Shown here in pieces: positions 1 to 8,518 of a stretch of 64,000 bases of DNA. The notes under the pieces were generated by a model. It ran no database searches and had not been told where the DNA came from. It saw only the letters and a program-made list of their open reading frames with translations. The position numbers were made by a program, and so were the translations under genes. The stretch is from Streptococcus suis S735 (GTDB taxonomy: Bacteria > Bacillota > Bacilli > Lactobacillales > Streptococcaceae): NCBI RefSeq assembly GCF_000294495.1, contig NC_018526.1, positions 186,001 to 250,000 of the forward strand. The letters are read 5' to 3'. Position 1 is the stretch's first letter. Every line of letters begins with the position of its first letter.

Positions 1-1093
1 TACCGATGTTGTCAAGTGTGTTCAAGAAACGGTAGTCCATCTTAGTAACACGGTGACGACCATCGTTACCCATACCTGCCATAGATGTTGTCAAGAATGT
101 TGGGTCACCAGAGTAGATTTCGTCGAAGGCTTTTGTACGAGCGAATTTCACTGTACGAAGTTTCAATACGAAGTCATCAACAAATTCTTGGATTTCAGCC
201 TCAGTAAATGTACCACGAGCCAAATCACGTTCAGCGTAGATGTCAAGTACGATTGGCACACGACCAAGAGAAGTTGCTGCACCGTTGATAACACGACATA
301 CAGCCATGAAAGCAATGTTTGTCCATTGGATAGCTTCTTTAGTGTTCATTGCAGGTTTGCGAACATCAACACCATAGTGATCACCTAAGCGTACAACTTG
401 TTGCAATGCTTGGTACTGCATGTTGATTTCTTCACGAAGACGGATTGATTCTTCATCGATTTCAGTAATGGCATTCCAGTCAGCTACTTTTTCTTCCATC
501 AAGTAGTCTGCACCGTAAAGTGCCAAACGAGCGTACATACCGATGATACGACCACGTGAGTATGCATCTGGAAGACCAGAAACGTGGTGTGAGTGGCGAG
601 CACGACGGATGTCAGCGGTGTAGGCACGGAAGATACCGTCGTTTACAGTTGTAGCGTGTTTTGTATAGATTTCATGAAGGAGTGGGTCTGGAGTATAGCC
701 GTTTTCGATAAGAGTTGTTTCAGCCATACGAATACCACCACGTGGCATGAAATTGAGTTTGAAGAGCTCATCGTTTTGGATACCGAAGATGAGTTCGTTC
801 TCTTTATCGATGAAACCTGCTGGAATATCAGCGATAGAAGTAGCACGATCTACGTCCATTGGGAAGCGAGTGTCTTCGTAGCCAGCTTTTGTTTCTTCGA
901 TGATTTTTTTGATATGAAGTGAACGCTCAGTTGGGCCTGCGAGGAAGCTTTCATCTCCATCGTATGGAGTGTAGTTGGCTTGAACGAAGTGTGTTACACT
1001 TGCCTTATCTTGCCAATCTGTACCTTTAAAGCCTTCCCAGGCTTGGGCGAAAATGTCTTCAGCAACATTTTTTGTTTTAACTTTTGTTGACAT
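1..1093 (-). CDS. pflB: Pyruvate formate-lyase (formate acetyltransferase), N-terminal part
   Basis: The complement strand reads a continuous frame from an ATG at 1091-1093 off the left edge, giving about 364 residues of the N-terminal half of a glycyl-radical pyruvate formate-lyase. Recognisable stretches are the start [19 protein letters not shown] and the internal [14 protein letters not shown] and [18 protein letters not shown]. The enzyme converts pyruvate and CoA to acetyl-CoA and formate in anaerobic mixed-acid fermentation in the cytoplasm. The active-site Cys pair and the C-terminal glycyl-radical Gly lie outside the window. An SD-like AGGAGAA lies just upstream of the start. Divergent pairing with dinB is common in streptococci. 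Confidence 0.96.
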   Translation of the reverse strand, partial: MSTKVKTKNVAEDIFAQAWEGFKGTDWQDKASVTHFVQANYTPYDGDESFLAGPTERSLHIKKIIEETKAGYEDTRFPMDVDRATSIADIPAGFIDKENELIFGIQNDELFKLNFMPRGGIRMAETTLIENGYTPDPLLHEIYTKHATTVNDGIFRAYTADIRRARHSHHVSGLPDAYSRGRIIGMYARLALYGADYLMEEKVADWNAITEIDEESIRLREEINMQYQALQQVVRLGDHYGVDVRKPAMNTKEAIQWTNIAFMAVCRVINGAATSLGRVPIVLDIYAERDLARGTFTEAEIQEFVDDFVLKLRTVKFARTKAFDEIYSGDPTFLTTSMAGMGNDGRHRVTKMDYRFLNTLDNIG

Positions 1094-1148
1094 GAGGGTT
1101 CTCCTTTTATGCTTTTGGGTATCGACTTGCTATCGATACCAACATGTC

Positions 1149-1180
1149 ATTATTATACCATTTGAAAACACTTTCTACAA
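1149..1180 (-). promoter_or_regulatory. pflB promoter with overlapping cre-like site
   Basis: On the minus strand a -35 TTGTAG (1175-1180) and a -10 TATAAT (1152-1157) are separated by 17 bp. The spacer and -35 overlap the sequence TTGAAAACACTTTCT (plus strand 1162-1176), which resembles a CcpA cre site with one central mismatch. CcpA control of pfl is known in streptococci; its use here is inferred. Confidence 0.5.
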
Positions 1181-1408
1181 GACAAAAATACTTGAAAATA
1201 AATGAAAAACCTTTCAAGGAATATGAAAAAAATTGAAATATAGAGTTGGTATTTTCAAAATAAATTTCTGCTTGTATTTGTAATAAGGTGATAAGCTGTC
1301 GTTTATTGTATTGGTAAGATGGCTGGTTCAACGAATCTAAAGGCTGAAACTTCCTAAGAAATGCGGTATAATATAGCGAGTTAAACTTGTAAACAGGAAG
1401 AGGCAGTC

Positions 1409-2476
1409 ATGTTAATTTTTCCCTTAATCAATGATTTATCTAGAAAAATTATTCATGTAGATATGGATGCTTTTTTTGCTGCCATTGAGGTCAGGGATAG
1501 CCCTGCTTTGAAGGGCAAACCTGTTATCATTGGGGCTGACCCAAGACTATCTGGCGGTAGAGGAGTGGTGTCTACCTGTAATTATGAGGCGCGTGCCTTT
1601 GGGATTCACTCGGCTATGTCCTCAAAAGAGGCTTATGAGCGTTGTCCTCAGGCGATTTTCATTTCTGGCAATTATGAAAAATATCAGGAAGTTGGGCGAC
1701 AGGTTCGAGAAATTTTCCATCGCTATACTGATTTGGTGGAGCCCATGTCTATCGATGAGGCTTACTTGGATGTAACAGAAAATAAGTTGGGCATCAGCTC
1801 TGCGGTTAAGATTGCCAAGCTTATCCAATACGATATTTGGAATGAATTGCATCTGACAGCTTCCGCAGGTGTTTCCTATAATAAATTTTTGGCAAAAATT
1901 GCCTCTGATATGGAAAAACCGCACGGTTTGACCTTGATTCTACCTGAAGATGCTGTTGGTATTCTCGCCTCCCTGCCTGTTGAAAAATTTCACGGTGTGG
2001 GGAAGAAGACGGTGGAACGCCTGCATGAGATGGGGGTCTACACGGGGCAAGATTTGCTAGATGTACCAGAAATGGTTTTGATAGATAGATTTGGGCGTTT
2101 TGGCTTCGACCTTTATCGGAAAGCGAGGGGGATTTCTAATTCGCCCGTTAAAGTGGACCGTGTTCGTAAGTCAAGTGGAAAGGAAAGAACCTATCGCAAA
2201 CTTCTTTATCGGGAGGAGGATGTCCTGAAAGAGCTAATCAGTCTCTGCCAACGGGTCGCAGCCAGTTTGAAGCGAAATGGAAAAAAGGGTCGAACAATTG
2301 TTTTAAAGGTTCGTTATGGTGATTTTTCTACCTTGACGAAACGTCATAGTCTAGAGGTATATACGGACCAGACGGAAACGATTGAGAAAGAGGTTCGTCA
2401 ACTAATTGAAGAAATTGGGAAGATTGAAAAAGGGATTCGTTTGCTGGGTGTGACCGTGACTAATTTTCAAACTTGA
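1409..2476 (+). CDS. dinB: DNA polymerase IV (Y family, translesion)
   Basis: A 355-residue Y-family polymerase of normal length. The catalytic palm signature [17 protein letters not shown] is near residue 15 and the second acidic motif [13 protein letters not shown] near residue 112. A helix-hairpin-helix fingers/thumb region ([17 protein letters not shown]) and the little-finger domain follow. It performs low-fidelity, non-processive synthesis across damaged template and lacks proofreading. The ATG at 1409 follows a GAGG-type SD (aagaggcagtc). It is transcribed divergently from pflB, with about 315 bp between the two starts. Confidence 0.97.
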   Translation: MLIFPLINDLSRKIIHVDMDAFFAAIEVRDSPALKGKPVIIGADPRLSGGRGVVSTCNYEARAFGIHSAMSSKEAYERCPQAIFISGNYEKYQEVGRQVREIFHRYTDLVEPMSIDEAYLDVTENKLGISSAVKIAKLIQYDIWNELHLTASAGVSYNKFLAKIASDMEKPHGLTLILPEDAVGILASLPVEKFHGVGKKTVERLHEMGVYTGQDLLDVPEMVLIDRFGRFGFDLYRKARGISNSPVKVDRVRKSSGKERTYRKLLYREEDVLKELISLCQRVAASLKRNGKKGRTIVLKVRYGDFSTLTKRHSLEVYTDQTETIEKEVRQLIEEIGKIEKGIRLLGVTVTNFQT

Positions 2477-2518
2477 GTTCTGTTTCAGTCTATGATAGAC
2501 TGAAAAAAAGGAGAAGAG

Positions 2519-2938
2519 ATGCAAATTTCAAGTAGATTTACCATTGCCAGCCATATCTTGGTTCTCTTGGCTCTGGAAGGAGAAAAAGAAAAACAGACCA
2601 GTACTAGCATTGCAGGCAGTGTCGGGGTTAATCCTGTCATTATCCGAAATATTTTGTCCCAACTCAAGGAGGCTGGTCTGGTAGAAGTAGCGCGTGGTAT
2701 TGGAGGTGCTCGCTTGGCACAGGGTCCAGACCAGATTACACTTTTGCATGTCTATCAGGCTGTGGAGTTATTTGGAGAAAAAGGTCAATTATTCGCTTTT
2801 CATGAGCAACCGAATCCTTCCTGTCAAGTAGGTCGCAATATTCATCCTCTGCTAGATAGCCGTTTGGAAAATGCTCAGTCAGCTTTGGAAAATGAACTTG
2901 CTAAGACAAGGCTTGCTGATCTCTTGGCGGAACTATAG
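2519..2938 (+). CDS. Rrf2-family transcriptional regulator (YwnA-like)
   Basis: A 139-residue protein with the Rrf2 winged helix-turn-helix: MQISSRFTIASHILVLLAL, the recognition region SVGVNPVIIRNILSQLKEAGLV, and the wing ARGIGGARLA. Only one cysteine is visible (C102), so the three-Cys Fe-S cluster of IscR/NsrR is absent; a thiol-based or ligand sensor is more likely. A strong SD (aaggagaagag) precedes the ATG. The downstream NmrA-like gene and the dyads in its promoter suggest that gene is the target, as in the B. subtilis ywnA-ywnB pair. The stop codon lies inside the TATAGTC end of a small repeat element. Confidence 0.88.
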   Translation: MQISSRFTIASHILVLLALEGEKEKQTSTSIAGSVGVNPVIIRNILSQLKEAGLVEVARGIGGARLAQGPDQITLLHVYQAVELFGEKGQLFAFHEQPNPSCQVGRNIHPLLDSRLENAQSALENELAKTRLADLLAEL

Positions 2939-3060
2939 TCGTTTTATTAGGTCAACGTAAGGAGAAACTTTGTTTCCCTATTTCCTACTTCAAACACTCC
3001 ACTGGACTGTTGAAGTAATCTGTAGAGTGTTGCCCTAGCACTAAAAGACTGGTTAGTGAA
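2934..3060. repeat. MITE-like element A (TATAGTC end); right edge uncertain
   Basis: It begins TATAGTCGTTTTATTAGG at 2934, overlapping the stop of the Rrf2 gene. The core CACTCCACTGGACTGTTGAA (from 2994) recurs nearly unchanged in the element at 5618-5750. The TATAGTC end matches the right end of the IS630 element at 30152-31047. I could not find a clean right terminus, so the 3' limit is approximate. Confidence 0.5.
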
Positions 3061-3091
3061 TCATCCTTGTGATGATTTTTTAAATTTTTGA

Positions 3092-3156
3092 GTTGTAACA
3101 ATTGACTTTACAATCAAAAAGATTTATACTTACGTTGTAAATAAAGTTGTTACAAC
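3092..3156 (+). promoter_or_regulatory. Promoter and probable Rrf2 operator dyads
   Basis: A strong sigma-A-type promoter: -35 TTGACT (3102-3107), 17-bp spacer, -10 TATACT (3125-3130). GTTGTAAC at 3092-3099 and the near palindrome GTTGTTACAAC at 3146-3156 flank it, with a further ACGTTGTAA at 3132-3140. The flanking copies are in opposite orientation, as expected for a dimeric repressor. Assignment to the upstream Rrf2 protein is inferred from position. Confidence 0.65.
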
Positions 3157-3176
3157 AAAACAAGTGAGGTATCAAT

Positions 3177-3803
3177 ATGAAAATTGCTATTATTGCAGCG
3201 AATGGTCAAGCAGGTCAAACTATTGCAAAGGAAGCAGTAGAACGTGGTCATCAGGTGACGGCTATTGTCCGTTCTGAAAACAAGAGCGTAGCCCAAGAAG
3301 TAATCCAGAAGGATGCTTTTGCTCTTACCAAAGAAGATTTGGCAGGCTTTGATGTAGTAGTTAATGCTTTTGGTGCTTGGACACCAGAAACCTTGCCGGA
3401 TCACGCCCGTCTTGCTGAGCATCTAGCGACCATACTTGCTGGTAGTCCAACTCGTCTTTTAGTAGTTGGTGGTGCAGGCAGTCTTTATTTAGACGAGAGC
3501 CAGACAGCTATGCTGAAAGATACACCAGATTTCCCTGCGGAATACCTGCCAATCGCTGAGGCTATGGGTACTGGTCTAGACCTCTATCGTCAGGCGACAG
3601 CGGTCAACTGGACCTATATCAGCCCAGCAGCAGATTTTGATGCAGAAGGTCAAAAATCAGGTGCCTACACTTTGGCTGGCGAGGTTTTCCAAGTCAATGC
3701 CCAAGGTGAAAGCTATATTAGTTATGCCGACTATGCTGTGGCTTTGGTTGACATTGCGGAAAAAGGTGGCTACCAGCAGGAACGAATTTCCGTACTTGCA
3801 TAA
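3177..3803 (+). CDS. NAD(P)-binding NmrA/YwnB-like oxidoreductase
   Basis: A 208-residue Rossmann-fold protein. The N-terminal dinucleotide site is MKIAIIAANGQAGQTIAKEA (GxxGxxG-like), followed by the NmrA-family features VVVNAFGAW and RLLVVGGAGSLYLD. It lacks the YxxxK active site of classical short-chain dehydrogenases, so it may be an atypical reductase or a nucleotide-sensing protein. SD gtgagg precedes the ATG. It stands alone behind a promoter flanked by repeated GTTGTAAC half-sites, next to an Rrf2 regulator. An oxidative or electrophile stress role is plausible but unproven. Confidence 0.85.
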   Translation: MKIAIIAANGQAGQTIAKEAVERGHQVTAIVRSENKSVAQEVIQKDAFALTKEDLAGFDVVVNAFGAWTPETLPDHARLAEHLATILAGSPTRLLVVGGAGSLYLDESQTAMLKDTPDFPAEYLPIAEAMGTGLDLYRQATAVNWTYISPAADFDAEGQKSGAYTLAGEVFQVNAQGESYISYADYAVALVDIAEKGGYQQERISVLA

Positions 3804-3815
3804 AAAATTAAATGG

Positions 3816-3855
3816 TCTAAAAGATAGCTCCATCGAGGAATTATCTTTTTATTTT
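3816..3855 (+). terminator. Rho-independent terminator after the NmrA-like gene
   Basis: AAAAGATA (about 3819) pairs with TATCTTTT (about 3842), with a loop between, and a T-rich run follows. The stem is A/T rich, so it is weak to moderate. Confidence 0.5.
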
Positions 3856-3904
3856 TTACTTGCATATAGTATAATAATATAAATAAAAAGAAAAGGAGAA
3901 CCCC

Positions 3905-4825
3905 ATGATTCACTTGATTTGTCCCAATCCAGCCCTAGACCGCACGCTTCTTGTGGAAAAGATTGAAAAGAATATTCCCCTGAGACCGACGGAAGTGAGG
4001 GATTATCCTGGTGGAAAAAGTTTCAACGTAGCCTATGCACTTCGAGAAAATGGAGTGACAGACTACACTATCCATACCATTTTAGGTGGGCAGATTGGTC
4101 GCTATATTCAGGAGCTTAATGCTGATGGTGGAAATGCCCTGCGCGTGGTTGAAAATAGCCAGAATACTCGGACATGTAATATCTATGTTGAAACCAGTAC
4201 AGGCGATGTAGTACTATTTTATGAAAAAGGTTTTGAACTAACAGAGGATTTGCTCAACCAATTCACTCAGCAGATTGAAAATAGCCTGCAAGCTGGCGAC
4301 ATCCTAGTCTTTTCAGGTAGTCTGATGAAGGGGATGTCGGATGATTATATTCAGCGGTTTATTGAAAAATACCCAGAGGTTCTGACCATAGTGGACACCA
4401 GTGGACCAGCTTTACGTGCGGCTTATCAAGCTAGACCGGCCCTTATCAAAATCAATAATGAAGAGCTGAAAGATATTTATCCAGAGCTGGATGAAGAAAG
4501 TCCTGAAGCTATTTTAGGTATCCTGAAAGAAGTGACTCCTCATGAGAATATCATCATTACCATGGGAGACAAGGGGAGTCTAGCTAAGATTGGTCAGCGC
4601 TTCTTCCGTATTCAGTCTCCAAAGAAAGAAACGCGTAATCCTATTGCCGCAGGGGATTTCTACCTGGGCTTGCTAGTCAAAGGAATCAGTCAAGGTCAAG
4701 CCCCAGAAATCTTTTTGAAAGAAGCGGCAGCCTTTGCAACAGCCAATTGTTTGAATTATTTTCCAGAGGTTGAAGCAGAGCAGTTTGAAGCGATTGTAGA
4801 TACAATAGTACTAGAGGAACTGTAG
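3905..4825 (+). CDS. PfkB-family hexose-phosphate kinase (tagatose-6-P kinase / 1-phosphofructokinase type)
   Basis: A 306-residue PfkB-type kinase of the LacC/FruK branch. It starts MIHLICPNPALDRTLLVEKI and has the sugar-binding PGGKSFNVAYAL glycines near residue 38. The C-terminal signature is RNPIAAGDFYLGLLVKGI, where the family consensus is GAGD and this protein reads AAGD before the catalytic Asp. It should phosphorylate a ketohexose phosphate with ATP. No lac or fru genes are adjacent, so the substrate is not set by context. SD aaggag precedes the ATG, and a TATAAT-like -10 lies around 3870. Confidence 0.85.
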   Translation: MIHLICPNPALDRTLLVEKIEKNIPLRPTEVRDYPGGKSFNVAYALRENGVTDYTIHTILGGQIGRYIQELNADGGNALRVVENSQNTRTCNIYVETSTGDVVLFYEKGFELTEDLLNQFTQQIENSLQAGDILVFSGSLMKGMSDDYIQRFIEKYPEVLTIVDTSGPALRAAYQARPALIKINNEELKDIYPELDEESPEAILGILKEVTPHENIIITMGDKGSLAKIGQRFFRIQSPKKETRNPIAAGDFYLGLLVKGISQGQAPEIFLKEAAAFATANCLNYFPEVEAEQFEAIVDTIVLEEL

Positions 4826-4828
4826 TAT

Positions 4829-4856
4829 TGTATCCCTTTACTCATCGTGCTATAAT
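4829..4856 (+). promoter_or_regulatory. Promoter inside the 5' end of the glycosylase frame
   Basis: TTGTAT, about 17 bp, then an extended -10 TGCTATAAT ending at 4856, immediately after the kinase stop codon. Transcription from here would start after the ATG at 4828. That argues for an internal GTG start for the glycosylase. Confidence 0.5.
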
Positions 4857-4872
4857 GGCAAGGAGAAACAAG

Positions 4873-5511
4873 GTGAGATGGGGGATAGTAGTGGAACAGT
4901 TGACGGTTCTTTACCAAAATTTAAAACGGCGATATGGTGAATTTCACTGGTGGAATGATGAAAATCCTATAAAGGATTTGGTATCTATGATCCTTATTCA
5001 GCAAACAACGGAAGCAAATGCCAAGCGTGCTTTAGAACAGTTGGAGGGACGGTTGACAATTCATTCGCTTTTAGAGATGCCTGTGGAGGATTTACAAGAA
5101 TGCATTCGCCCAGCAGGATTCTTCAAGCAAAAATCACTCTACATTCGGTCAGTGGTTGAGTGGGCCAATCAGTTCGATGGAGATTTTTCTCGCCTAGATC
5201 GTGTTGAGACAGCAGTACTCCGAAAAGAGCTGCTGAGCTTGAAGGGGGTTGGCAATGAAACTGCGGATGTTATTTTGCTCTATTTGTGTCGAAGAAGTGT
5301 TTTTGTGGCGGATCAATATGCTCTTCGGCTATTTAATCGTTTAGGACTTAGCCAGTCTCAGGATTATTTGAGTTTGAGACAGGAATTTACAGAGCAGATA
5401 AAAGATTGGTCGGTAAAAGACGCTCAGGAGCTTCATGCACTGATTGATGAACATGGCAAGCAGTTCAGGTTAACAAAGGGGCAGCTTGATGAATCATGGT
5501 TGATGATATAG
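4873..5511 (+). CDS. Endonuclease III-like HhH-GPD DNA glycosylase
   Basis: A 212-residue (or 206) protein of the HhH-GPD superfamily, nearest in look to the MagIII/endonuclease III-related group. It has LVSMILIQQTTEANAKRAL, the helix-hairpin-helix LKGVGNETADVILLY near residue 135, and VFVADQYALRLFNRLG with the conserved catalytic Asp. There is no Cys4 Fe-S loop at the C terminus. It should excise damaged bases. The frame is open from an ATG at 4828, but that codon overlaps a promoter. GTG at 4873 follows AAGGAG with 7-bp spacing; GTG at 4891 is a shorter alternative that fits the family N terminus. The stop overlaps a TATAGTC repeat end. Confidence 0.85.
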   Translation: MRWGIVVEQLTVLYQNLKRRYGEFHWWNDENPIKDLVSMILIQQTTEANAKRALEQLEGRLTIHSLLEMPVEDLQECIRPAGFFKQKSLYIRSVVEWANQFDGDFSRLDRVETAVLRKELLSLKGVGNETADVILLYLCRRSVFVADQYALRLFNRLGLSQSQDYLSLRQEFTEQIKDWSVKDAQELHALIDEHGKQFRLTKGQLDESWLMI

Positions 5512-5750
5512 TCATACTCTTCGAAAATCAAAATCAGACGTTGTTGACATGATTTGATGAACCTCAGTTCTATCTGCATTTGCATCGCCTAGCTTGATTT
5601 TGATTTTCATTGAGTATCAATTAGTGTATTTTTTATTACTGAAGGGCGAGGAAGTCTCATTTCCTTATTTCCGAGTTTAAACACTCCACTGGACAGTTGA
5701 AGTAGCCTGCATATCGTTGCCTTGTACTAAAAGCAAACGAAACGACTATA
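5507..5750. repeat. MITE-like element B, interrupted by a BOX-like element
   Basis: Left TATAGTC (5507-5513) overlaps the stop of the glycosylase gene; the right end is ACGACTATA (to 5750), its reverse complement. The core AACACTCCACTGGACAGTTG (from 5682) matches element A. A complete BOX-like element (5514-5617) sits between the left end and the core, suggesting nested insertion. Confidence 0.55.
5514..5617 (-). repeat. BOX-like dispersed repeat (copy 1)
   Basis: Starts ATACTCTTCGAAAATCAAAA and ends GATTTTCATTGAGTAT; the ends form an imperfect inverted repeat. These termini match the reverse complements of pneumococcal boxC and boxA ends. Three further copies, one truncated, lie in this window. 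Confidence 0.75.
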
Positions 5751-5793
5751 AAAGAGTAAAACCAGCGGTTCAGTTGGTTGCTCTTTTTTTATA

Positions 5794-6993
5794 TTAATTG
5801 GAGTTATTTTCCAAGATAAAATGATTATAGACTGCTAAGGATGCTGCTCCAATTGCACCTCGAAATATATTAAAAGATAAGAATTCAATATCTAAATTAT
5901 TTTTACTTGGAATAAATTGCAATTGATTGTCAACAAGATTATTAACTTTTTCTGAAAAACCTGGATAATTTAATAACTGGCTATTAATAAAAATTTTTTT
6001 TGAATCATAAATGATCAATGTATTTGCGATTGAGGTAGTTAAAAAATCAATCCCTGATTCAATTTTTTCAATAATAAAACCATCTCCTAGTCGGTATGCA
6101 TTGTATACAACATCTAATGTAATATCTTCTGGTTTTTCAACCAAAGTTTTTATGATAGAACCTTGAACATTCTCAAATAAAAATCTTGCATTATTGATTA
6201 ACCAAGTATCAGAAATATAAGTTTGAAGGCATCCACGTTTTCCACATTCACAAGAAGGTCCGTTTAAATCAACTACTGTATGACCAATCTCTCCAATATA
6301 AAAGTTTTTGTTTTGTAAAATATGTTCACTATCAAAAAATGAACAGAACAATCCAGGTCCAATATGAATAAATAAAAACTGCTCTGGCGAACTTTCGGGA
6401 TGAAAGAGATATGAACCAATTGCCATGCAATTAATATTGTTCTCTAGAAAAATAGGAATTGAAATACTTTGTTTAATTACGGCAAGATCAAAATAAATCC
6501 ACTTTACATTATTTGAAATAATATGTCCTGATTTTGAATCAAAGTGACCAGGTACAGCAATACCGAGAGCTCCAAATTCAAGATAGGAAAACTTATCTAG
6601 AGTTTCAGTTACTAATTGGATAATTATTTCATTTATTTGTTTGGAATCATATTCTGTAATTTTTATATTGCTATTTGTGATTAGGTTTCCAATAGTGTCT
6701 GTGACGGCTAAATAGATTCCATTGGCATTAATCTCGATTCCAATATAATGTCTATATTGAGAGTTTACTGTAATAAGTCGTCTACTACGACCTGATCCAA
6801 TATAATCTCGAACCTCATCGCCAGTCTCAATAACTTTTTTTTCAGCTACCAGGTAACTAATCATATTCGTAATAGTTGCCGGTGTAATTTTTAAAGATTT
6901 AGAAATTCTTGTTCTAGAGCTTTTTTGATGTCTAAATAAAGTTTTTAATATATTTCCAGAAATATTTCGAATGGTTTCTTCTTTTTTTCCCAT
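5794..6993 (-). CDS. ROK-family transcriptional regulator (NagC/XylR type)
   Basis: A 399-residue repressor-type ROK protein. The N-terminal winged HTH is at about residues 15-60 (SSRTRISKSLKITPATITN). It is followed by an ASKHA kinase-like fold with EINANGIYLAVTD, GIAVPGHFD, ENNINCMAIGS and the ROK zinc signature CECGKRGCLQTY near residue 250. It probably binds a sugar or sugar phosphate that releases DNA. It is divergent from the PTS EIIC gene, and a 25-bp palindrome lies between its start and the EIIC promoter, consistent with autoregulation and control of the cluster. Codons are strongly A/T-ending, unlike upstream housekeeping genes. The phosphoryl-acceptor signature of true ROK kinases is not evident. 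Confidence 0.92.
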   Translation of the reverse strand: MGKKEETIRNISGNILKTLFRHQKSSRTRISKSLKITPATITNMISYLVAEKKVIETGDEVRDYIGSGRSRRLITVNSQYRHYIGIEINANGIYLAVTDTIGNLITNSNIKITEYDSKQINEIIIQLVTETLDKFSYLEFGALGIAVPGHFDSKSGHIISNNVKWIYFDLAVIKQSISIPIFLENNINCMAIGSYLFHPESSPEQFLFIHIGPGLFCSFFDSEHILQNKNFYIGEIGHTVVDLNGPSCECGKRGCLQTYISDTWLINNARFLFENVQGSIIKTLVEKPEDITLDVVYNAYRLGDGFIIEKIESGIDFLTTSIANTLIIYDSKKIFINSQLLNYPGFSEKVNNLVDNQLQFIPSKNNLDIEFLSFNIFRGAIGAASLAVYNHFILENNSN

Positions 6994-7005
6994 TTTAGTA
7001 CCTCA

Positions 7006-7030
7006 CATTGGAAAATAGTATTTTTCAATG
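7006..7030. promoter_or_regulatory. 25-bp near-perfect palindrome, probable ROK operator
   Basis: CATTGGAAAATA, one central base, then TATTTTTCAATG: twelve-base arms with one mismatch. It lies 13 bp upstream of the ROK start codon (minus strand). It is the most symmetric element in the divergent region, so it is the natural candidate for the regulator's binding site. Confidence 0.6.
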
Positions 7031-7121
7031 TAAGAATAACATATTTTTTATAAAAAATGAAGTAAAAACACTAAACAAATAAATAAATTTCATTTTTTAA
7101 TTAAAATTTATAAATAAAAAC

Positions 7122-7150
7122 TTGACAATTAAGCGCTTACATGATATCTT
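7122..7150 (+). promoter_or_regulatory. EIIC operon promoter with AAGCGCTT core
   Basis: -35 TTGACA (7122-7127), 17-bp spacer, -10 TATCTT (7145-7150). The spacer contains TTAAGCGCTTACA, a partial match to a CcpA cre site. Catabolite repression is plausible but the match is imperfect. Confidence 0.6.
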
Positions 7151-7185
7151 TAATTTACAAAATAAAATTAATGGAGGATAAGAAA

Positions 7186-8514
7186 ATGAATGGATTAATG
7201 CATTTTCTTGAACATAAACTAGCTCCTTTTGGAACTAAGGTAGGGAATCAACGTCATTTGAAAGCAGTTCGTGACGGTTTTATGATGGCTATGCCTCTTG
7301 TATTAGTTGGCTCGTTCTTCCTATTGCTAATCAGTTGGCCGGATCAGGCTTCTGGGGGATTTTCAGTAGTAGGCTTTTTAGAGCAAATTGGTTTGTTGGG
7401 GATTTTAAATCGGTTAAATCAATCAACAATGGCGATTATCTCTCTCATAGCTACATTCGGTATTGCATATCGATTATCCGAATCATATGAGACAGATGGA
7501 CCTTCTGCAGGTGTTATTGCTTTATCATCTTTTATTTTACTTGCGCCAAGATTCTCAACAATGGTTTTCAACGAATCTGGTGAACAAATTAATCAAGTAT
7601 TTGCTGGAGCAATTCCATTTGGAAGTTTGAACGCAAGTGCATTATTTGTTGCTATTGCTGTTGGATTAGTTTCAGCTGAAATTTATCGTTTCTTTATCCA
7701 AAGAGGTATTACAATTAAAATGCCAAAAAATGTCCCAGACGTTGTGGGTAAGTCATTTGCCGCATTGCTTCCAGCATTAACAACATTAATTTTCTGGGCT
7801 TGCGTCTTCCAGGGATTAGAAGCTGCTGGTGTTGAAGGTGGACTTGGAGCGGTTTTGGGATTAATTGTAGGTAAACCACTTGGTCTTATTGCAGGAAGTC
7901 TCGGTGGAATGGTGCTTGTTGTGCTTGTAAATTCACTTTTCTGGTTTACTGGTGTTAATGGTGGACAAGTGTTAAATGCTTTTGTCGATCCGGTTTGGTT
8001 ACAGTTTACAGAAGCAAATCAACTTGCAGCCGCCGCGGGAGAAAAATTACCACATATTATTACTTTGCCTTTCAAAGATTTGTTCGTATTTATGGGCGGT
8101 GGTGGCGCTACTGTAGGATTAGCGCTTTGCTTACTTGTCTTTAGTAAAAGTCGTACATTTAAGAGTTTAGGACGAATCTCCTTTATTCCTTCTCTCTTTA
8201 ATATTAATACAGCCATTCTGTTTAGTTTTCCAACTGTTTTGAATCCTATTATGATGATTCCGTTCATTCTAACACCGACAGTTAATGCAATAATTACCTA
8301 TTTTGCTATGGCAACTGGATTAGTTCCGATGACTACTGGGGTTGTTCTCCCTTGGACGATGCCTCCAATTCTTGGGGGGTTCCTTGCTACTGGCGGCAGT
8401 ATTCAGGGAGCAATTTTACAAATTATTTTAATAGGTGTCTCATTCATTATTTATTATCCATTTTTCAAAGTGGCCGATAATAAGAATTTAGAGCTTGAAG
8501 AATCAGGAGAGTGA
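7186..8514 (+). CDS. PTS EIIC permease, lactose/cellobiose family, orphan
   Basis: A 442-residue polytopic membrane protein of the cellobiose-type EIIC family. It starts MNGLMHFLEHKLAPFGTKVG and has RDGFMMAMPLVLVGSFFLL, LFWFTGVNGGQVLNAF, and FNINTAILFSFPTVLNPIMM for sugar binding. It transports and co-phosphorylates a beta-linked disaccharide or similar sugar. No EIIA or EIIB gene lies nearby, so it must borrow them. The ATG at 7186 is chosen because GGAGGA (7173-7178) precedes it; the upstream in-frame ATG at 7141 overlaps the promoter -10. It is first in an apparent operon with the DUF4838 gene, 4 bp apart. Confidence 0.92.
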   Translation: MNGLMHFLEHKLAPFGTKVGNQRHLKAVRDGFMMAMPLVLVGSFFLLLISWPDQASGGFSVVGFLEQIGLLGILNRLNQSTMAIISLIATFGIAYRLSESYETDGPSAGVIALSSFILLAPRFSTMVFNESGEQINQVFAGAIPFGSLNASALFVAIAVGLVSAEIYRFFIQRGITIKMPKNVPDVVGKSFAALLPALTTLIFWACVFQGLEAAGVEGGLGAVLGLIVGKPLGLIAGSLGGMVLVVLVNSLFWFTGVNGGQVLNAFVDPVWLQFTEANQLAAAAGEKLPHIITLPFKDLFVFMGGGGATVGLALCLLVFSKSRTFKSLGRISFIPSLFNINTAILFSFPTVLNPIMMIPFILTPTVNAIITYFAMATGLVPMTTGVVLPWTMPPILGGFLATGGSIQGAILQIILIGVSFIIYYPFFKVADNKNLELEESGE

Positions 8515-8518
8515 TCAT

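Noticed and set aside
53..922. Plus-strand open frames inside 1-1093
   Set aside because: They are antisense to a clear pyruvate formate-lyase frame and have no protein-like motifs.
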